NCBI GenBank assembly: GCA_051294375.1
Contig: JBJCIZ010000744.1
Location: 1,931,252 to 1,995,251 of the forward strand
Origin: Paraspadella gotoi
Taxonomy: Eukaryota > Chaetognatha
Length of the DNA stretch: 64,000 nt
Direction of reading: 5' to 3'
The notes under the pieces were generated by a model. It saw only the letters and a program-made list of their open reading frames with translations, did no database searches and was not told where the DNA came from. Below, piece by piece: positions 32,818-44,859 of this stretch; position 1 is the first letter of the stretch; every line of letters starts with the position of its first letter. The position numbers and the translations under genes were made by a program.

Positions 32818-34270
32818 AGAAGGAGACGAAGAAGGAGAAATGTAAGAAAATTAAAGAGGGAGATGAAGATGAAGAAATGTAAGAGAATTAAAGAGAAAAA
32901 GGAGACGAAGAAGGAGAAATGTAAGAAAATTAAAAAATGAGATGAAAAAGAAGAAATGTAAGAAAATTAAAGAGGAAAAAGAAGCAGACAAAGAAGAAGA
33001 AATGTAAGAAAATTAAAGAGGAAAAAGAAGTAGATGAAGAAGGAGAAATGTAAGATAATTAAAGAGAAAAAGGAGATGAAGAAGGAGAAATGTAAGAAAA
33101 TTAAAGAGAAAAAAGGAGATGAAGAAGGAGAAATGTAAGAAAATTAAAGAAGGAGACGAAGAAGAAGAAATCTTAGAAAATTAAAGAGGAAAAAGAAGGA
33201 GACGAAGAAGGAGAAATGTAAGAAAATTAAAGAAGGAGACCAAGAAGAAGAAATGTAAGAGAAGTAAAGAGAAAAAAGAAGGAGACGAAGAAGGAGAAAT
33301 GTAAGAAAATTAAAGAAGGAGACGAAGAAGAAGGAATCTTAGAAAATTAAAGAGGAAAAAGAAGGAGATGAAGAAGGAGAAATGTAAGAGAATTAAAGAG
33401 AAAAAAGAAGGAGACCAAGAAGGAGAAATGTAAGAAAATTAAAGAAGCAGACGAAGAAGAAGAAATGTAAGAGAATTAAAGAGAAAAAGGATACCAAGAA
33501 GAAGAAATGTAAAAGAATTAAAGAGAAAAAGGAGACGAAGAAGGAGAAATGTAAAGAAATTAAAGAAGCAGAACGAGAAGAGATGTAAGAGATTAAGAGA
33601 AGGAGAAATGAAGAAGGAAGAAAATGTAGAAAATTAATAGAGGAAAGAGGATGAGAAGAAGAAATGTAAGAGAATTAAAGAAAAAAAGGAAACCAAGAAG
33701 GAGAAATGTTTAAGAAAATTAAAGAAAAGGCAGACGAAGAAGAAAGAAATGTAAGAGAATTAAAGAGAAAAGGAGACGAGAAGGAAGAAAAATGTAGAAA
33801 AAATTAAAGAAGGAAAAGAAGGAGATGAAAGAAAGAAGAAAAATGTAAAAGAGAATTAAAAAAGAAAAAAGAACCCAAGAAGGAAGAAATGTACAGAAAT
33901 TAGAAAGCAGACGAAGTAAGAAGAAAGTAAAAGTATTAAAGAGAAAAAGGAGACGAAGAAAGGAAGAAATGTAAAAGAAAATTAAAGAGGAAAAAGAAGG
34001 AAGATGAGAGGAGAAATGTTAAAGAGAAATTAAAAGAAAAAAAGGAAACCAAGAAGAGAATGTAAGAAAATTAAAGAGCAGACCGAAGAAAGAAGAAATG
34101 TAAAAAGATTAAAGAAAAAAAGGAAAACCAAGAAGGAAGAAAAATGTAAAGAAAAATTAAGAAGCAGACGAAGAGAAGAAATGTAAATAATTAAAAAGAA
34201 AAAGGAAACCAAGAAGGGAATGTTAAGAAAAATTAAAGAGGAAAAAGAAAGGAGACCAACGGAAAGAGGA
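32818..34270. repeat. S minisatellite, copy 1 (purine, 36-48 bp unit)
   Basis: Repeats of GAGACGAAGAAGGAGAAATG followed by TAAGAAAATTAAAGAGGAAA. Units are regular up to about 33520 and become irregular afterwards through indels. TAA/TAG in every unit stops all but short frames. Confidence 0.9.
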
Positions 34271-34371
34271 AGAAAGGCTTTCGCCAGTTTTTGACGGCCG
34301 AAAGAAGAGATTTTATGCGGTGGAAGGGGGGGGAAACTTTTTCAAGACAATGCCATGAACATTGTCCGCGG

Positions 34372-34453
34372 GTTGGGGGTTAGTTGGGTGTTTGGTGGGG
34401 GTGGGTTGTGGGGGGTTGTTGGGGGGGTTGGGGTGGGAGCGTGGAGGGGTGGC
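34372..34453 (+). other. G-run cluster, potential G-quadruplex
   Basis: Nine or more runs of three to seven G separated by 1-8 bases (for example GGGGGTGGGTTGTGGGGGG). This satisfies the usual four-run quadruplex pattern several times over. The duplicate is at 38627-38708. Confidence 0.7.
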
Positions 34454-35079
34454 GGCTGTGAAATTCGGGGTCGGAATAGGGTCGAAGTGAGCCAGCTCAG
34501 CCCCTTATTTAACTCGGGGATTTGGCGAAGGTCAGTTCATACCTTAACCCGTGGGTAGACTTTTCTTTGGGTTCAATTACGTAGTTTTATTAACTTACCC
34601 CTACCAACACCTGACAAGCTTTTTTGAAGCAACTCACCCTCGCTTTTTTTTCTCTTAATCTTTTGACAACGCCCACTCGGGTACAGGGAACGACTCTTTT
34701 CACAGTTCTCCCCTCACCGCTCTGCACCCTTACCCTCGTTTAACTTATCCAATTCATCCAAACCGTTCCGCGAGAAAATTTTAAATGAACTTACCCATTT
34801 CCCTTCTTTTCCTTTTCCCTTGCTGACAATTTACCGCACACTTTTCCCAAAAACCCCAATAAACCCACACCTTCCACAATTTTACCCAACACCCTCCACA
34901 ATTACCACACTTTCCACACTTACCCCCGTCCTCTTCGCACTTCTATTCTGACCGATTTCCGCCCAACCCACTTCGCGCGATGGCGCAACAAAAGAGAGAT
35001 GTGGGAGACGAGCCAAGACAGAGAGAAGAGAGAGAGAGAGAGAGAGAGAAATAGAGAGAGAGAGAGAGAGGAGAGAAGA

Positions 35080-35130
<51 letters not shown>

Positions 35131-35206
35131 GAGAGGGGGCCCGTTGAACTTTAAGCGCCCGACAAGGCGGCAGGGATAACCTACTTCCCGTCTGAAAGCA
35201 GAGAAG

Positions 35207-35325
35207 CTGGTCGTCTGTCGGTCCTTCGGTCTGTCGGTTGTCGGTCTGTTCGGGTCCGGTCTGTTTCGGTCCGGTCGGGTTCGGTCGGTCGGTCTGTCGG
35301 TCTGTCGGTCGGTCGGTCGGGTTCA
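35207..35325. repeat. (CGGT/CTGT)n simple repeats
   Basis: GTCGGTCTGTCGGTCGGTCG-type sequence, present again at 39462-39580. Confidence 0.9.
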
Positions 35326-35345
35326 GAATGTTTCGCGAATCAGTT

Positions 35346-35828
35346 TTAGCAAAAGAAGAAAAGAAAATCTTGTTTATTTCAATGGAAATTGATTTTTAAA
35401 AGTGGAGAAAGTAGAGTCGTGTGAGGAGAGTCGTGATTGGTCAAGTGGAGCAGAAGTAGAGTCGTGATTGGTCAAGGGGAGCAGAAGTAAGGGATTGATG
35501 GTTTTTTTTGGGTGGTGATATGAAAGATTTTCAGGCAATTTATAAAATTTATTAAATTACAAAAATAAATATTGTAAATAAGATAAATAAAACTTTCATG
35601 GTAATATTTTTTCGTAAATACTAATTAAATTACGAAACTTTTTAAAATTGAACTGATCGAAAAGAAGCATTGGATCGAAATTAAAAAAAAATATATTTTT
35701 TTTAAAACAAATTTCGTTTTTATTTTTAGTTTTTGATAAAAGAAAAAAAAAACTTAATTTACCTTCAGACCGAAAAATTCTGAATCGAATCTTGGGATGT
35801 TTGCTCAACAAATTCTTGTGCCCCTTGA
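35346..35828. repeat. S locus tail, copy 1
   Basis: Diverged counterpart of 39601-40105: AAGTGGAGAAAGTAGAGT, GTGATTGGTCAAG and the AT-rich tail ending CTTGTGCCCCTTGA. It ends at a gap, whereas copy 2 runs on into (GA)n. Confidence 0.8.
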
Positions 35829-35853
35829 NNNNNNNNNNNNNNNNNNNNNNNNN
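35829..35853. other. Assembly gap, 25 N
   Basis: Placeholder where the second copy has a (GA)n tract. Confidence 1.
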
Positions 35854-36735
35854 TCCGCATGCATCCGGCATATTCTTTTAATTTTTAAACTATTCTTTAC
35901 TTTTTTAAGATTAAATCTTAATTTTTGGAAATAATTTACAAAATTGTTGAATTATAAATTAATCAAGAATTATAATCAAATTAATTTAATGAATCAGGAA
36001 ACAAAAGTGATATTTTATTTTCTTTGTATTTTTTTACTTACTTTACTCTCTTATAAATGACAGACTGTAAAAACAATCCTTTTCTTTACTGCGCGATAAA
36101 GCATCAAATATTTTTTGGCAAGATTGTTGGTTCCTTGATTCTGGGTAAGTGGTTGGCCTAAGGCGAGATTTGTGGGTGGCTGTTTAGGGGTTCTGTCTCA
36201 CTTTGGGGGCGACATGTAAAAAAATGACGTAATTTTTCCCGTCGAAAAGGGTCACAGCGCTGCGTTGACCGTGTACAGTTTTTAAAGGGGGGGATTTCTC
36301 GCGCTCAATGTTCTGACACTAATTACGAAATAAAGTAAACAATATTTTATCAAATTTTAACATTTTATCAGGCGAACTACAGGAAACAACATACAAATAG
36401 TATGCAAATTATTTGCTATATATTATCGATTGCGACATCGTACGATCAGGTCTTTTTTCATACTTCGACATTCCTCTCCTCTCGTATTTCTGTCCAAAAC
36501 CGTAGGAGTAACTACCATACCACATCATTATCGCGGGTTCGTTTATTTCTTCTCAGTTTACACACGCGTTAACTTTTCTTTCAACAAAATCTAAATTTTC
36601 TTTTTATTTTAATCTATAAAAAACAACTTGATTCATTCAAAACCGCAGTTCTGGAGGAAGCATGGCGCTCACTATTATCAAAGACCTTCTCGTAATCCTC
36701 ATTCGAAAAGTATTCCAACTTGAACCCGATTAGTT
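35854..36735. other. Ordinary-complexity spacer, no gene recognised
   Basis: AT-rich at first, then mixed sequence. Motifs seen are a donor-like GGGTAAGTGG near 36144 and a CRE-like TGACGTAA at 36225-36232. No open frame of note. Confidence 0.5.
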
Positions 36736-36775
36736 CACCGGCGCGAGTGAGTTCAGGCTCCATTATTGTTTGTTA

Positions 36776-36905
36776 TCTCCCCCTTTTTCCCGCCCCTTTC
36801 CTCTTTCTCTTTTCCTCTTCCATCCCCTTCCCGCCCCTTTCCTTCTCCCCTTTCCCCCCCATTTTTCTCTCCCCTTCCCCCGCCCCCCTTTCCTCCCCTT
36901 AATTC
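36776..36905. repeat. C-rich pyrimidine block
   Basis: Reverse-complement partner of 31265-31405 (TTTCCCGCCCCTTTCCTC motif). The small Pro/Ser/Phe frames here are compositional. Confidence 0.7.
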
Positions 36906-36984
36906 CAAAAACCTCACAACTATAGGAAGATGGCGGGGAAGAGATAAGGAAAGGGCGGCGGGGGAAAAAACGGAAGGAGAGGAG

Positions 36985-38530
36985 AAAAGAAGAAGGAGAC
37001 GAAGAAGGGAAATGTAAGAATTAGGAGACGAGAAGGAGATGGTAAGAAAATTAAAGAGGAAGAAGGAGACGAAGAAGGAGAATTAGAAATTAAAGAGGGA
37101 GAATGAAAGATGAAGGAGAATGTAAGAGAATTAAGAAGAAAAGGAGATAACGAAGAAGGAGGAATGTAAAGAAAATTAAAAAATGAGATGAAAAGAAAAG
37201 AAAATGTAAAGAAAATTAAAGAGGAAAAAGAAAAGCAGACAAAGAAGAAGAATTAGAAAATTAAAGAGGAAAAAGAAGTAGAATGAAGAAGGAGAAATGT
37301 AAGAATATTAAAAGAGAAAAGGAGATGAAGAAGGACAGAAATGTAGAAAATTAAGGAGAAAAAGGAGATTGAGAAGGAAGAAAAAATGTAAGAATTAAAG
37401 AAGGAGAAAACGAAGAAAGAAGAAATCTTAGAAATTAGAGGAAAAAGGAAGGGACGAAGAAGGAGATGTAAAGAAAATTAAAGAAGGGAGAACCAGAAGA
37501 AGAAATGTAAGAGAGTAAAGAGAAAAAAAGAAGGAGACGAAGAAAGGAGAAATGTAAGAAAATTTAAAGAAGGAGACGAAGAAGAAAGGAAATTTAGAAA
37601 TAAAGAGGAAGAAGGAAGATGAAGAAGGAAAAAATGTAGAAATTAAAGAGAAAAAAGAAAGGAGCACCAAAGAAGGAGAAAATGGTAGAAATTAAAGAAG
37701 CAAGACCGAAGAAAAGAAGAATGTAAAGAGAATTAAAAGAAAAGGATACCGAAGAAGAAGATGTAAAAGAATTTAAAGAGAAAAAGGAGACGAAGAAGGA
37801 GAAATGTAAAGAAATTAAAGAAGCAGAACGAGAAGAGATGTAAGAGATTAAGAGAAGGAGAAATGAAGAAGGAAGAAAATGTAGAAAATTAATAGAGGAA
37901 AGAGGATGAGAAGAAGAAATGTAAGAGAATTAAAGAAAAAAAGGAAACCAAGAAGGAGAAATGTTTAAGAAAATTAAAGAAAAGGCAGACGAAGAAGAAA
38001 GAAATGTAAGAGAATTAAAGAGAAAAGGAGACGAGAAGGAAGAAAAATGTAGAAAAAATTAAAGAAGGAAAAGAAGGAGATGAAAGAAAGAAGAAAAATG
38101 TAAAAGAGAATTAAAAAAGAAAAAAGAACCCAAGAAGGAAGAAATGTACAGAAATTAGAAAGCAGACGAAGTAAGAAGAAAGTAAAAGTATTAAAGAGAA
38201 AAAGGAGACGAAGAAAGGAAGAAATGTAAAAGAAAATTAAAGAGGAAAAAGAAGGAAGATGAGAGGAGAAATGTTAAAGAGAAATTAAAAGAAAAAAAGG
38301 AAACCAAGAAGAGAATGTAAGAAAATTAAAGAGCAGACCGAAGAAAGAAGAAATGTAAAAAGATTAAAGAAAAAAAGGAAAACCAAGAAGGAAGAAAAAT
38401 GTAAAGAAAAATTAAGAAGCAGACGAAGAGAAGAAATGTAAATAATTAAAAAGAAAAAGGAAACCAAGAAGGGAATGTTAAGAAAAATTAAAGAGGAAAA
38501 AGAAAGGAGACCAACGGAAAGAGGAAGAAA
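36985..38530. repeat. S minisatellite, copy 2
   Basis: Second copy of 32818-34270. The first 790 bp are indel-rich compared with copy 1; from 37772 it is identical to copy 1. Confidence 0.9.
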
Positions 38531-39334
38531 GGCTTTCGCCAGTTTTTGACGGCCGAAAGAAGAGATTTTATGCGGTGGAAGGGGGGGGAAACTTTTTCAA
38601 GACAATGCCATGAACATTGTCCGCGGGTTGGGGGTTAGTTGGGTGTTTGGTGGGGGTGGGTTGTGGGGGGTTGTTGGGGGGGTTGGGGTGGGAGCGTGGA
38701 GGGGTGGCGGCTGTGAAATTCGGGGTCGGAATAGGGTCGAAGTGAGCCAGCTCAGCCCCTTATTTAACTCGGGGATTTGGCGAAGGTCAGTTCATACCTT
38801 AACCCGTGGGTAGACTTTTCTTTGGGTTCAATTACGTAGTTTTATTAACTTACCCCTACCAACACCTGACAAGCTTTTTTGAAGCAACTCACCCTCGCTT
38901 TTTTTTCTCTTAATCTTTTGACAACGCCCACTCGGGTACAGGGAACGACTCTTTTCACAGTTCTCCCCTCACCGCTCTGCACCCTTACCCTCGTTTAACT
39001 TATCCAATTCATCCAAACCGTTCCGCGAGAAAATTTTAAATGAACTTACCCATTTCCCTTCTTTTCCTTTTCCCTTGCTGACAATTTACCGCACACTTTT
39101 CCCAAAAACCCCAATAAACCCACACCTTCCACAATTTTACCCAACACCCTCCACAATTACCACACTTTCCACACTTACCCCCGTCCTCTTCGCACTTCTA
39201 TTCTGACCGATTTCCGCCCAACCCACTTCGCGCGATGGCGCAACAAAAGAGAGATGTGGGAGACGAGCCAAGACAGAGAGAAGAGAGAGAGAGAGAGAGA
39301 GAGAAATAGAGAGAGAGAGAGAGAGGAGAGAAGA

Positions 39335-39385
<51 letters not shown>

Positions 39386-39601
39386 GAGAGGGGGCCCGTT
39401 GAACTTTAAGCGCCCGACAAGGCGGCAGGGATAACCTACTTCCCGTCTGAAAGCAGAGAAGCTGGTCGTCTGTCGGTCCTTCGGTCTGTCGGTTGTCGGT
39501 CTGTTCGGGTCCGGTCTGTTTCGGTCCGGTCGGGTTCGGTCGGTCGGTCTGTCGGTCTGTCGGTCGGTCGGTCGGGTTCAGAATGTTTCGCGAATCAGTT
39601 T
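37772..39601. repeat. Block identical to 33517-35346
   Basis: Second member of the 1.83 kb pair, with (GA)n at 39277-39382 and (CGGT)n at 39462-39580. The identity ends where copy 1 lacks three bases after CAGTTT. Confidence 0.9.
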
Positions 39602-40124
39602 GTTTAGCAAAAGAAGAAAAGAAAATCTTGTTTATTTGCATGGAAATTATTTTTAAAAGTGGAGAAAGTAGAGTTCGTGTGAGGAGAGTGCGTGATGGTC
39701 AAGTGGAAGCGAAGTAGAAAGTTCCCGTGATTGTCCAAGGGGAGCAGAGTAAGAAGGGATTGATGTTTTTTTTTTGGGTGTGATATGAAAAGATTTTTCA
39801 AGGCATTTAATAAAATTTTTTATTAATTACAAAAAATAATATTGTAAAGATAAATAAAACTTTCAATGGTAATATTTTCGTAAATAATAAATTAAATTAC
39901 GAAACTTTTTTTTAAAATTGAAAACTGAAAATCGAAAAGAAAGCAATTGGATCGAAATTAAAAAAAAATTATTTTTTTAAAACAATTTCGTTTTTAATTT
40001 TTATTTTGATAAAAGAAAAAACTTGAATTTACTTCAGAACCGAAAAATTCTGAATCGAATCTCTTTGGGAATGTTGCTCCAAACAAATTCTTGTGCCCCT
40101 TGAGAGAGAGAGAGGAAGAGAGAC

Positions 40125-40130
<6 letters not shown>
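39601..40130. repeat. S locus tail, copy 2
   Basis: Noisier counterpart of 35346-35828, continuing into the (GA)n tract at 40101-40190. Confidence 0.8.
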
Positions 40131-40186
<56 letters not shown>

Positions 40187-40497
40187 AACAATTGTTTTTT
40201 CGAATTCTAAGATTTTATCTCGCGAGAAAAGAAGGTGAAAAAGCAATATTCTTTATCGCTTCTCTCCCACGGCTACCTAATTTGTTTTCCCACTTTCATA
40301 ACAAAACGAAATGTGAATAAACAAAACAAATTATTACTTTGTTTTGATTAATAATTTGTTTTTTCTCTCTCTACTCCTCTCTCTCGATTATTCTAGTCGC
40401 TACACTCTCCGTCGTGAGAGAGAGAGAGAGTGAGAGAGAGCCAATAGGAGAACTTAATAAATAAATATTCTTGAGGTGAAAGCAATGATGTTCATTT

Positions 40498-40552
40498 GTG
40501 GCTTTTACGTCGTCGTCGTCATCGTCGTCGTCGTCGTCGTCATCGTCGCAAT
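40498..40552. repeat. (GTC)n trinucleotide tract
   Basis: GTCGTCGTCATCGTCGTCG-type repeats. The preceding 40190-40497 is AT-rich sequence with short CT and GA tracts at 40365-40440. Confidence 0.9.
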
Positions 40553-40606
40553 TTTTATCTATAAATTTTGTTCAACCTCTTTAAAAATCTATCATAATAA
40601 AAATAA

Positions 40607-40772
40607 ATAAGCTATCTTGCCCCTGACTTTGGACAGGCTTTGGTGATTTAAGGCCTCCATCACTATTACAAAATAATGACATAGCAGGTTCCTGCAAGCT
40701 TTCAATCAAGACTCTCTCACAGTCTCGTTCATTCACTCCCAGATTACCTGGCTTTCCTGTATACATAATGTT
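40607..40772. repeat. Dispersed 170-bp repeat, copy 2
   Basis: Landmarks AAGCTATCTTGCCC, GACAGGCTTTGGTG, AATGACATAGCAGGT, CTGCAAGCTTTCAATCAAG. Other copies are at 28575-28840 (noisy) and 58812-58985. At the third site the downstream sequence is unrelated, so this is a dispersed element with a defined extent. No A or B box found. Confidence 0.65.
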
Positions 40773-41022
40773 TCATAATGCATTTTATAATTTTGAAAAA
40801 CATCACAAACATCACAAGAAAGGTTTTTTGAGAAAATTTGTTATCTTTCCTCATCATCATCTTCGTTTTGATGAGCATCATAATCATCGTCATCATAGTC
40901 GTCGTCATCGTCGTCGTCGTCGTCGTCGTCATCGTCGTCATCGTCGTCTTCACGCCTTCTCGGCTTTGAATTAGGTCTCAGCCGCAAATGTCTTTTTATC
41001 GGCCATATTTGGTTTAGCACTC

Positions 41023-41057
<35 letters not shown>

Positions 41058-41082
41058 NNNNNNNNNNNNNNNNNNNNNNNNN
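41058..41082. other. Assembly gap, 25 N
   Basis: Placeholder within a (TTTC)n tract. Confidence 1.
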
Positions 41083-41150
41083 GTCAGTTGGTAACTTGGT
41101 ACGACGCCATATCCTTTGATTCTGAAAGTATTTGGTTCTAACCCTGTAAT
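41083..41150 (+). mobile_element. tRNA-like SINE head
   Basis: A-box-like CAGTTGGTAACTTGGTAC at the left edge and B-box-like GGTTCTAACCC at 41134-41144 (one mismatch to GGTTCGAACCC), with an anticodon-loop-like TTGATTCTGAAAG between. It is probably the head of a decayed SINE truncated by the gap. A weaker tRNA-like segment follows at 41310-41385. Confidence 0.5.
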
Positions 41151-41439
41151 TTTTTTTTTGGTAAAGGCTAAACGTTCGTTCGCCGTGTTTTTTATAGTTA
41201 ATTTAGTTTTTAAAAGTGGTCGCCAATAGTTAATCTTTATGTGTTTAAATAGAGAAATTAAAAAAAAAGAAAAGAATTATAAAATTTCTTGGTAGTCTTT
41301 TAAAAACCCAAGCATAATAGTTGTATTGCTTGTAACGTGGTAAAAGGCCTTCCTGTTGATGTATGAGGATTGCTGGTTGCTCCCTTGTGAACGTTTTTAT
41401 TTTTAAAAATCGACAGCGGACGTTCGAATATCACCATGG

Positions 41440-42710
41440 TAGGTATTTTATAAAATTCACAAAAAAAATATATAAATAATAATATTTGATATTATTAAGA
41501 AAGTAGAAGTGGTGCCAATAGATTACTAAAACATAATAAATTGTAATAACGCAGAAACTAAAATAACTTATGATAGTAGTTTGCCGATTCGATTCTGCAC
41601 TTTAACGCCGTTTTTTAATAAAAATCTGTCATCTCAAATTATAAACCACTCTTAAAAAACTATGAGAAACACGCCAGAATAGTTATTCAGCTTTTCTATA
41701 GTGTGTTGATAGATTGTGTTGTGATGACTGACGGGTCAGATTCTTTGTCTCAGAATATATAGGTCAGAGAAATAGGGCGCCAATTAAATGATTTCTAGAA
41801 AAACTATGAAAATAGTTTCTCTTTTCTACACAACTAAAAACTTTACGCATGGATGGAATCAATATTGTACCATTTTCAACTACATCAGCCACCACCTAAC
41901 ACAACTAATCTTTTGTTGGTAACATTGGTAAACACCAGACCCTATCATTCTAGAATTAGAACAACATAAGGTGAGCTAGGTGCAAACCGCTGTGATAGCC
42001 GTTCTCGATGTGGTTTTTTTTATGCCAAAAGCTTAGAGCGTTTCGATTCCCGTCATAATATATTTGTTAAAAATTAAAGGCAGAAAGTATAAAAATATAT
42101 ATAAATAATAAATGTGATAATATTATTAACGAAGTAGGGGGGCCAAACTAATTACTTAACGCTAAATCATTGGAATACACAGAAATAGGAAATTATGGTA
42201 GCAGTTGATATATCCTATTGCAAACCACACCCTTCTTAATAATAAATCATCAATTCAACAATATACAAACTTTAAAAAGAAAACATAATAATCCCAAATG
42301 GTATCACTGTTTAATATACGGTGTTTGACGTCATTTTGATGCACTGACCGTGTTTCGGTCGTTTCAGAAAATATATTGTCCAAAAATAAGGGCGCCAAAT
42401 ATTCTACAACACTATTAAAATAGATTTCTTTTTTTCATACAAACTTCAACAACTAAATGAATGCATCATTCAAAATATAAACTTTAAAAAAACTGAAAAA
42501 TCCCAAATGATATCACTTTTAATATAGTGTTTGTTTCATATTTGATGAGCGGAACGTTTTGGTCATTTTCCAGGAAATAATCATTGTCAAAGAATTAGGG
42601 CGGCCATAAATGATTCTAAAAACTATTAAAATAGTTTATGTCTCTTTCATACAAACTCAAAACTCTTAAATGGATGAGATCAAATTGTACTTTTTTTTCT
42701 AACCAATTAA
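41440..42710. repeat. Degenerate satellite, about 210-270 bp unit
   Basis: The motif GGGCGCCAA plus ACTATTAAAATAGTTT recurs near 41506, 41776, 42130, 42388 and 42597. A second motif (ATCCCAAATGRTATCACT) recurs at 42284 and 42493. Spacings suggest subunits of 207-270 bp in a higher-order period near 615 bp. Units are strongly diverged, so the array is old. No gene. Confidence 0.55.
41970..42050 (+). mobile_element. tRNA-like module inside the satellite
   Basis: GGTGAGCTAGGTGCAAACCGC (A-box-like) followed by GTTTCGATTCC at 42040-42050 (B-box-like). The A to B distance is about 70 bases, longer than a standard tRNA. Could be a decayed SINE head or chance. Confidence 0.3.
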
Positions 42711-42985
42711 AACTATAGGTCACTCAAGTATCAAAAATTTTCGAGCCAAATAGGGAAGGTCTCACACTCGTGCGCAAGTCAACGTCTCACAGAATGTCGG
42801 CATCAAAAGTGACATGTCGCAAGCGTGTCCACAGTGGGTCATCATCAGAAGGCAAGATTTGGTGTGACCGGTCACGACTGGAGGAAGAATTGTGTGACAC
42901 TGTCACTCACGGGTCAACACGTTGTCCAGCACATTCAGAGGTTCGCGATCATAAGGGAAGAAAATGAATCATTCATAGTCCTTTC
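42711..42985. other. Ordinary-complexity segment with GTGAC dyads
   Basis: Higher-complexity sequence open in two overlapping forward frames (42770-42967 and 42825-43244), neither recognised. It contains three GTGAC...GTCAC dyads at 42809-42820, 42864-42875 and 42894-42906. Confidence 0.4.
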
Positions 42986-43521
42986 TTTCTTTCTTATACT
43001 TTGTTTTTTTTCTTTCTTTCTTTGTCTTTTCTTATCTTTATTTGTGCTTTTTTTGCTTTCTTTTCTTCTTCTTGCGTCTCCCTCGCCCTCCTCCTCCCCC
43101 CCCTCTCTCTCTCTCCTCTCTCATCTCTCTCTCCTGCTCTCATCTCCTCTCTCTTCTCTCCCTGCATATATAGGCCTCTCTTCTTCTTGCCTTCCTATAA
43201 TCTTCCTTAATGGTTCCTTTCTTTTTGACCGGGATTTCACTTAATAAAGGATCGACGCGCTGATTGGCTTGCGCCTTTCTTCGCTTCTTCATTCTTCCTG
43301 TTCTTCTTCTCTTTTCTTCTTCTGCTCTCTTCTCCTTCTCATCTTACTTCTTCTTCTTCTCTTTTCTTTCTATCCTGTCTTCTTCTTCTTCTTCTTCTTC
43401 TTCTTCTTCTTCTTCTTTGGCTTCGGAAGCAAAAGACGAACTTTTGAAATATTTTTTTCTTTTTTTTTGCATCAAAGACTCGAGACAAAATTGGAGGAAA
43501 GGGAAACATAAAGAGGACGAG

Positions 43522-43592
<71 letters not shown>

Positions 43593-43892
43593 GTAGCATT
43601 AGATTTGCAGCGTTGATATTCCCGATATTTAGGCCATATTTACGCTAAAATCAATACGGTACGTCAGTGTAAGTTTCATTAACTTTGTTTTTAGGATTTA
43701 TAATTTGCTCCTTAAAGACTTAAAGACAATTATTAAATTAATTTATATTTCATTCTTATTTTTTAATTTTAATTTTATTTTTTAATTTTTTTTTAATTTT
43801 TTTCATTGTGTAATCTCTGTTTTTATTATTTTTGAAATAAAAAAAAAATATAATTTTTTTTCTTTCTTTCTTTCTTTCTTTCTTTCTTTTTT

Positions 43893-43969
<77 letters not shown>

Positions 43970-44368
43970 ATTAATGCTTGTTTTCGTTTTTCTTGTCTAA
44001 GAAAAATAATTTTTGGGGTTTTTTTGTGGAATATTTTCGAAATTTTCATAATCTTGCGGAATTTTGAAAGAAAACGAGAGAAAAAGAGAAAAGAAATTCA
44101 AGAAAAAGAAAGAAAAAACCAAAGACAAGAACAAAGAAAGAAAAAGAAAGCAACAAAAAAAGACAGAAAGAAAGACAGAAAGAAAGAAAAAAAGAAAGAA
44201 AGAAAGAAAGAAAGAAAACGAAGAAACAATTAAACAAAACAAAAAAGAAAACAATCAAACTAAATATACTCGATTCCATCCACAAAATTCCGTGAATCGG
44301 AGCCGAAAACATTTTTCACTCATAAACCAAAACGTAAGGAATGTCACTGTTTTGTTTGTTTGTGTTTA

Positions 44369-44448
<80 letters not shown>

Positions 44449-44484
44449 GCGATGATTTACGATGTCCTTTTTGACTCATGTTTC

Positions 44485-44823
44485 TTTTTTTTTTATGTTT
44501 TTATTTGTGCCATAAATAAAAAGAAGATAAAAACTAAAAACCAATGAATCGGAAAAAAAAAATTTTCGCTGATTTTTCATCGACTTTCCATCTTTTTTTT
44601 TATTATTTATTTTATTAAGAGGAAGAGAAAAAAATAAGCGAATAAAGAAAGAAAAAGTCCGAAAAAGTTAAGATCGAAAGAAAGAAATAAAGTCCAAAAA
44701 AAAGAAGGAAAAATGAAAAAAAATTATATAAACAACCAAAGAAACAAACAAACAAACAAACAAACTGCGAAATCACTTGACGAGTTTGGAATCGTCAAGC
44801 GTGAGAAAAGACGAGATTGCAAA

Positions 44824-44859
<36 letters not shown>

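Larger units (their letters stand above)
33517..35346. repeat. Block identical to 37772-39601
   Basis: I found no difference between the two blocks (offset 4255) over about 1.83 kb, including the irregular part of the minisatellite. Flanks on both sides diverge by many indels. It carries a G-rich stretch (34372-34453), CCACAC-rich pyrimidine sequence (34855-34925), (GA)n (35022-35127) and (CGGT)n (35207-35325). No gene. Confidence 0.9.
40600..44485. repeat. Duplicated locus P, clean copy, with 1.9 kb interruption
   Basis: Counterpart of 28560-31255 with intact simple repeats: (CAT/CGT)n 40847-40960, (TTTC)n 41023-41057, (CTT)n 43378-43417, (GAT)n 43520-43592, (TTTC)n 43858-43970, GAAA-rich 44140-44215, (GA)n 44371-44447. 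It is interrupted at the first (TTTC)n by a 25-N gap and 1.9 kb (41083-42980) absent from the other copy. Confidence 0.8.

Noticed and set aside
35130-35200. Possible rRNA fragment (GTTGAACTTTAAG and CAGGGATAAC resemble 28S words)
   Set aside because: The similarity is limited to short words and the surrounding sequence does not follow rRNA.
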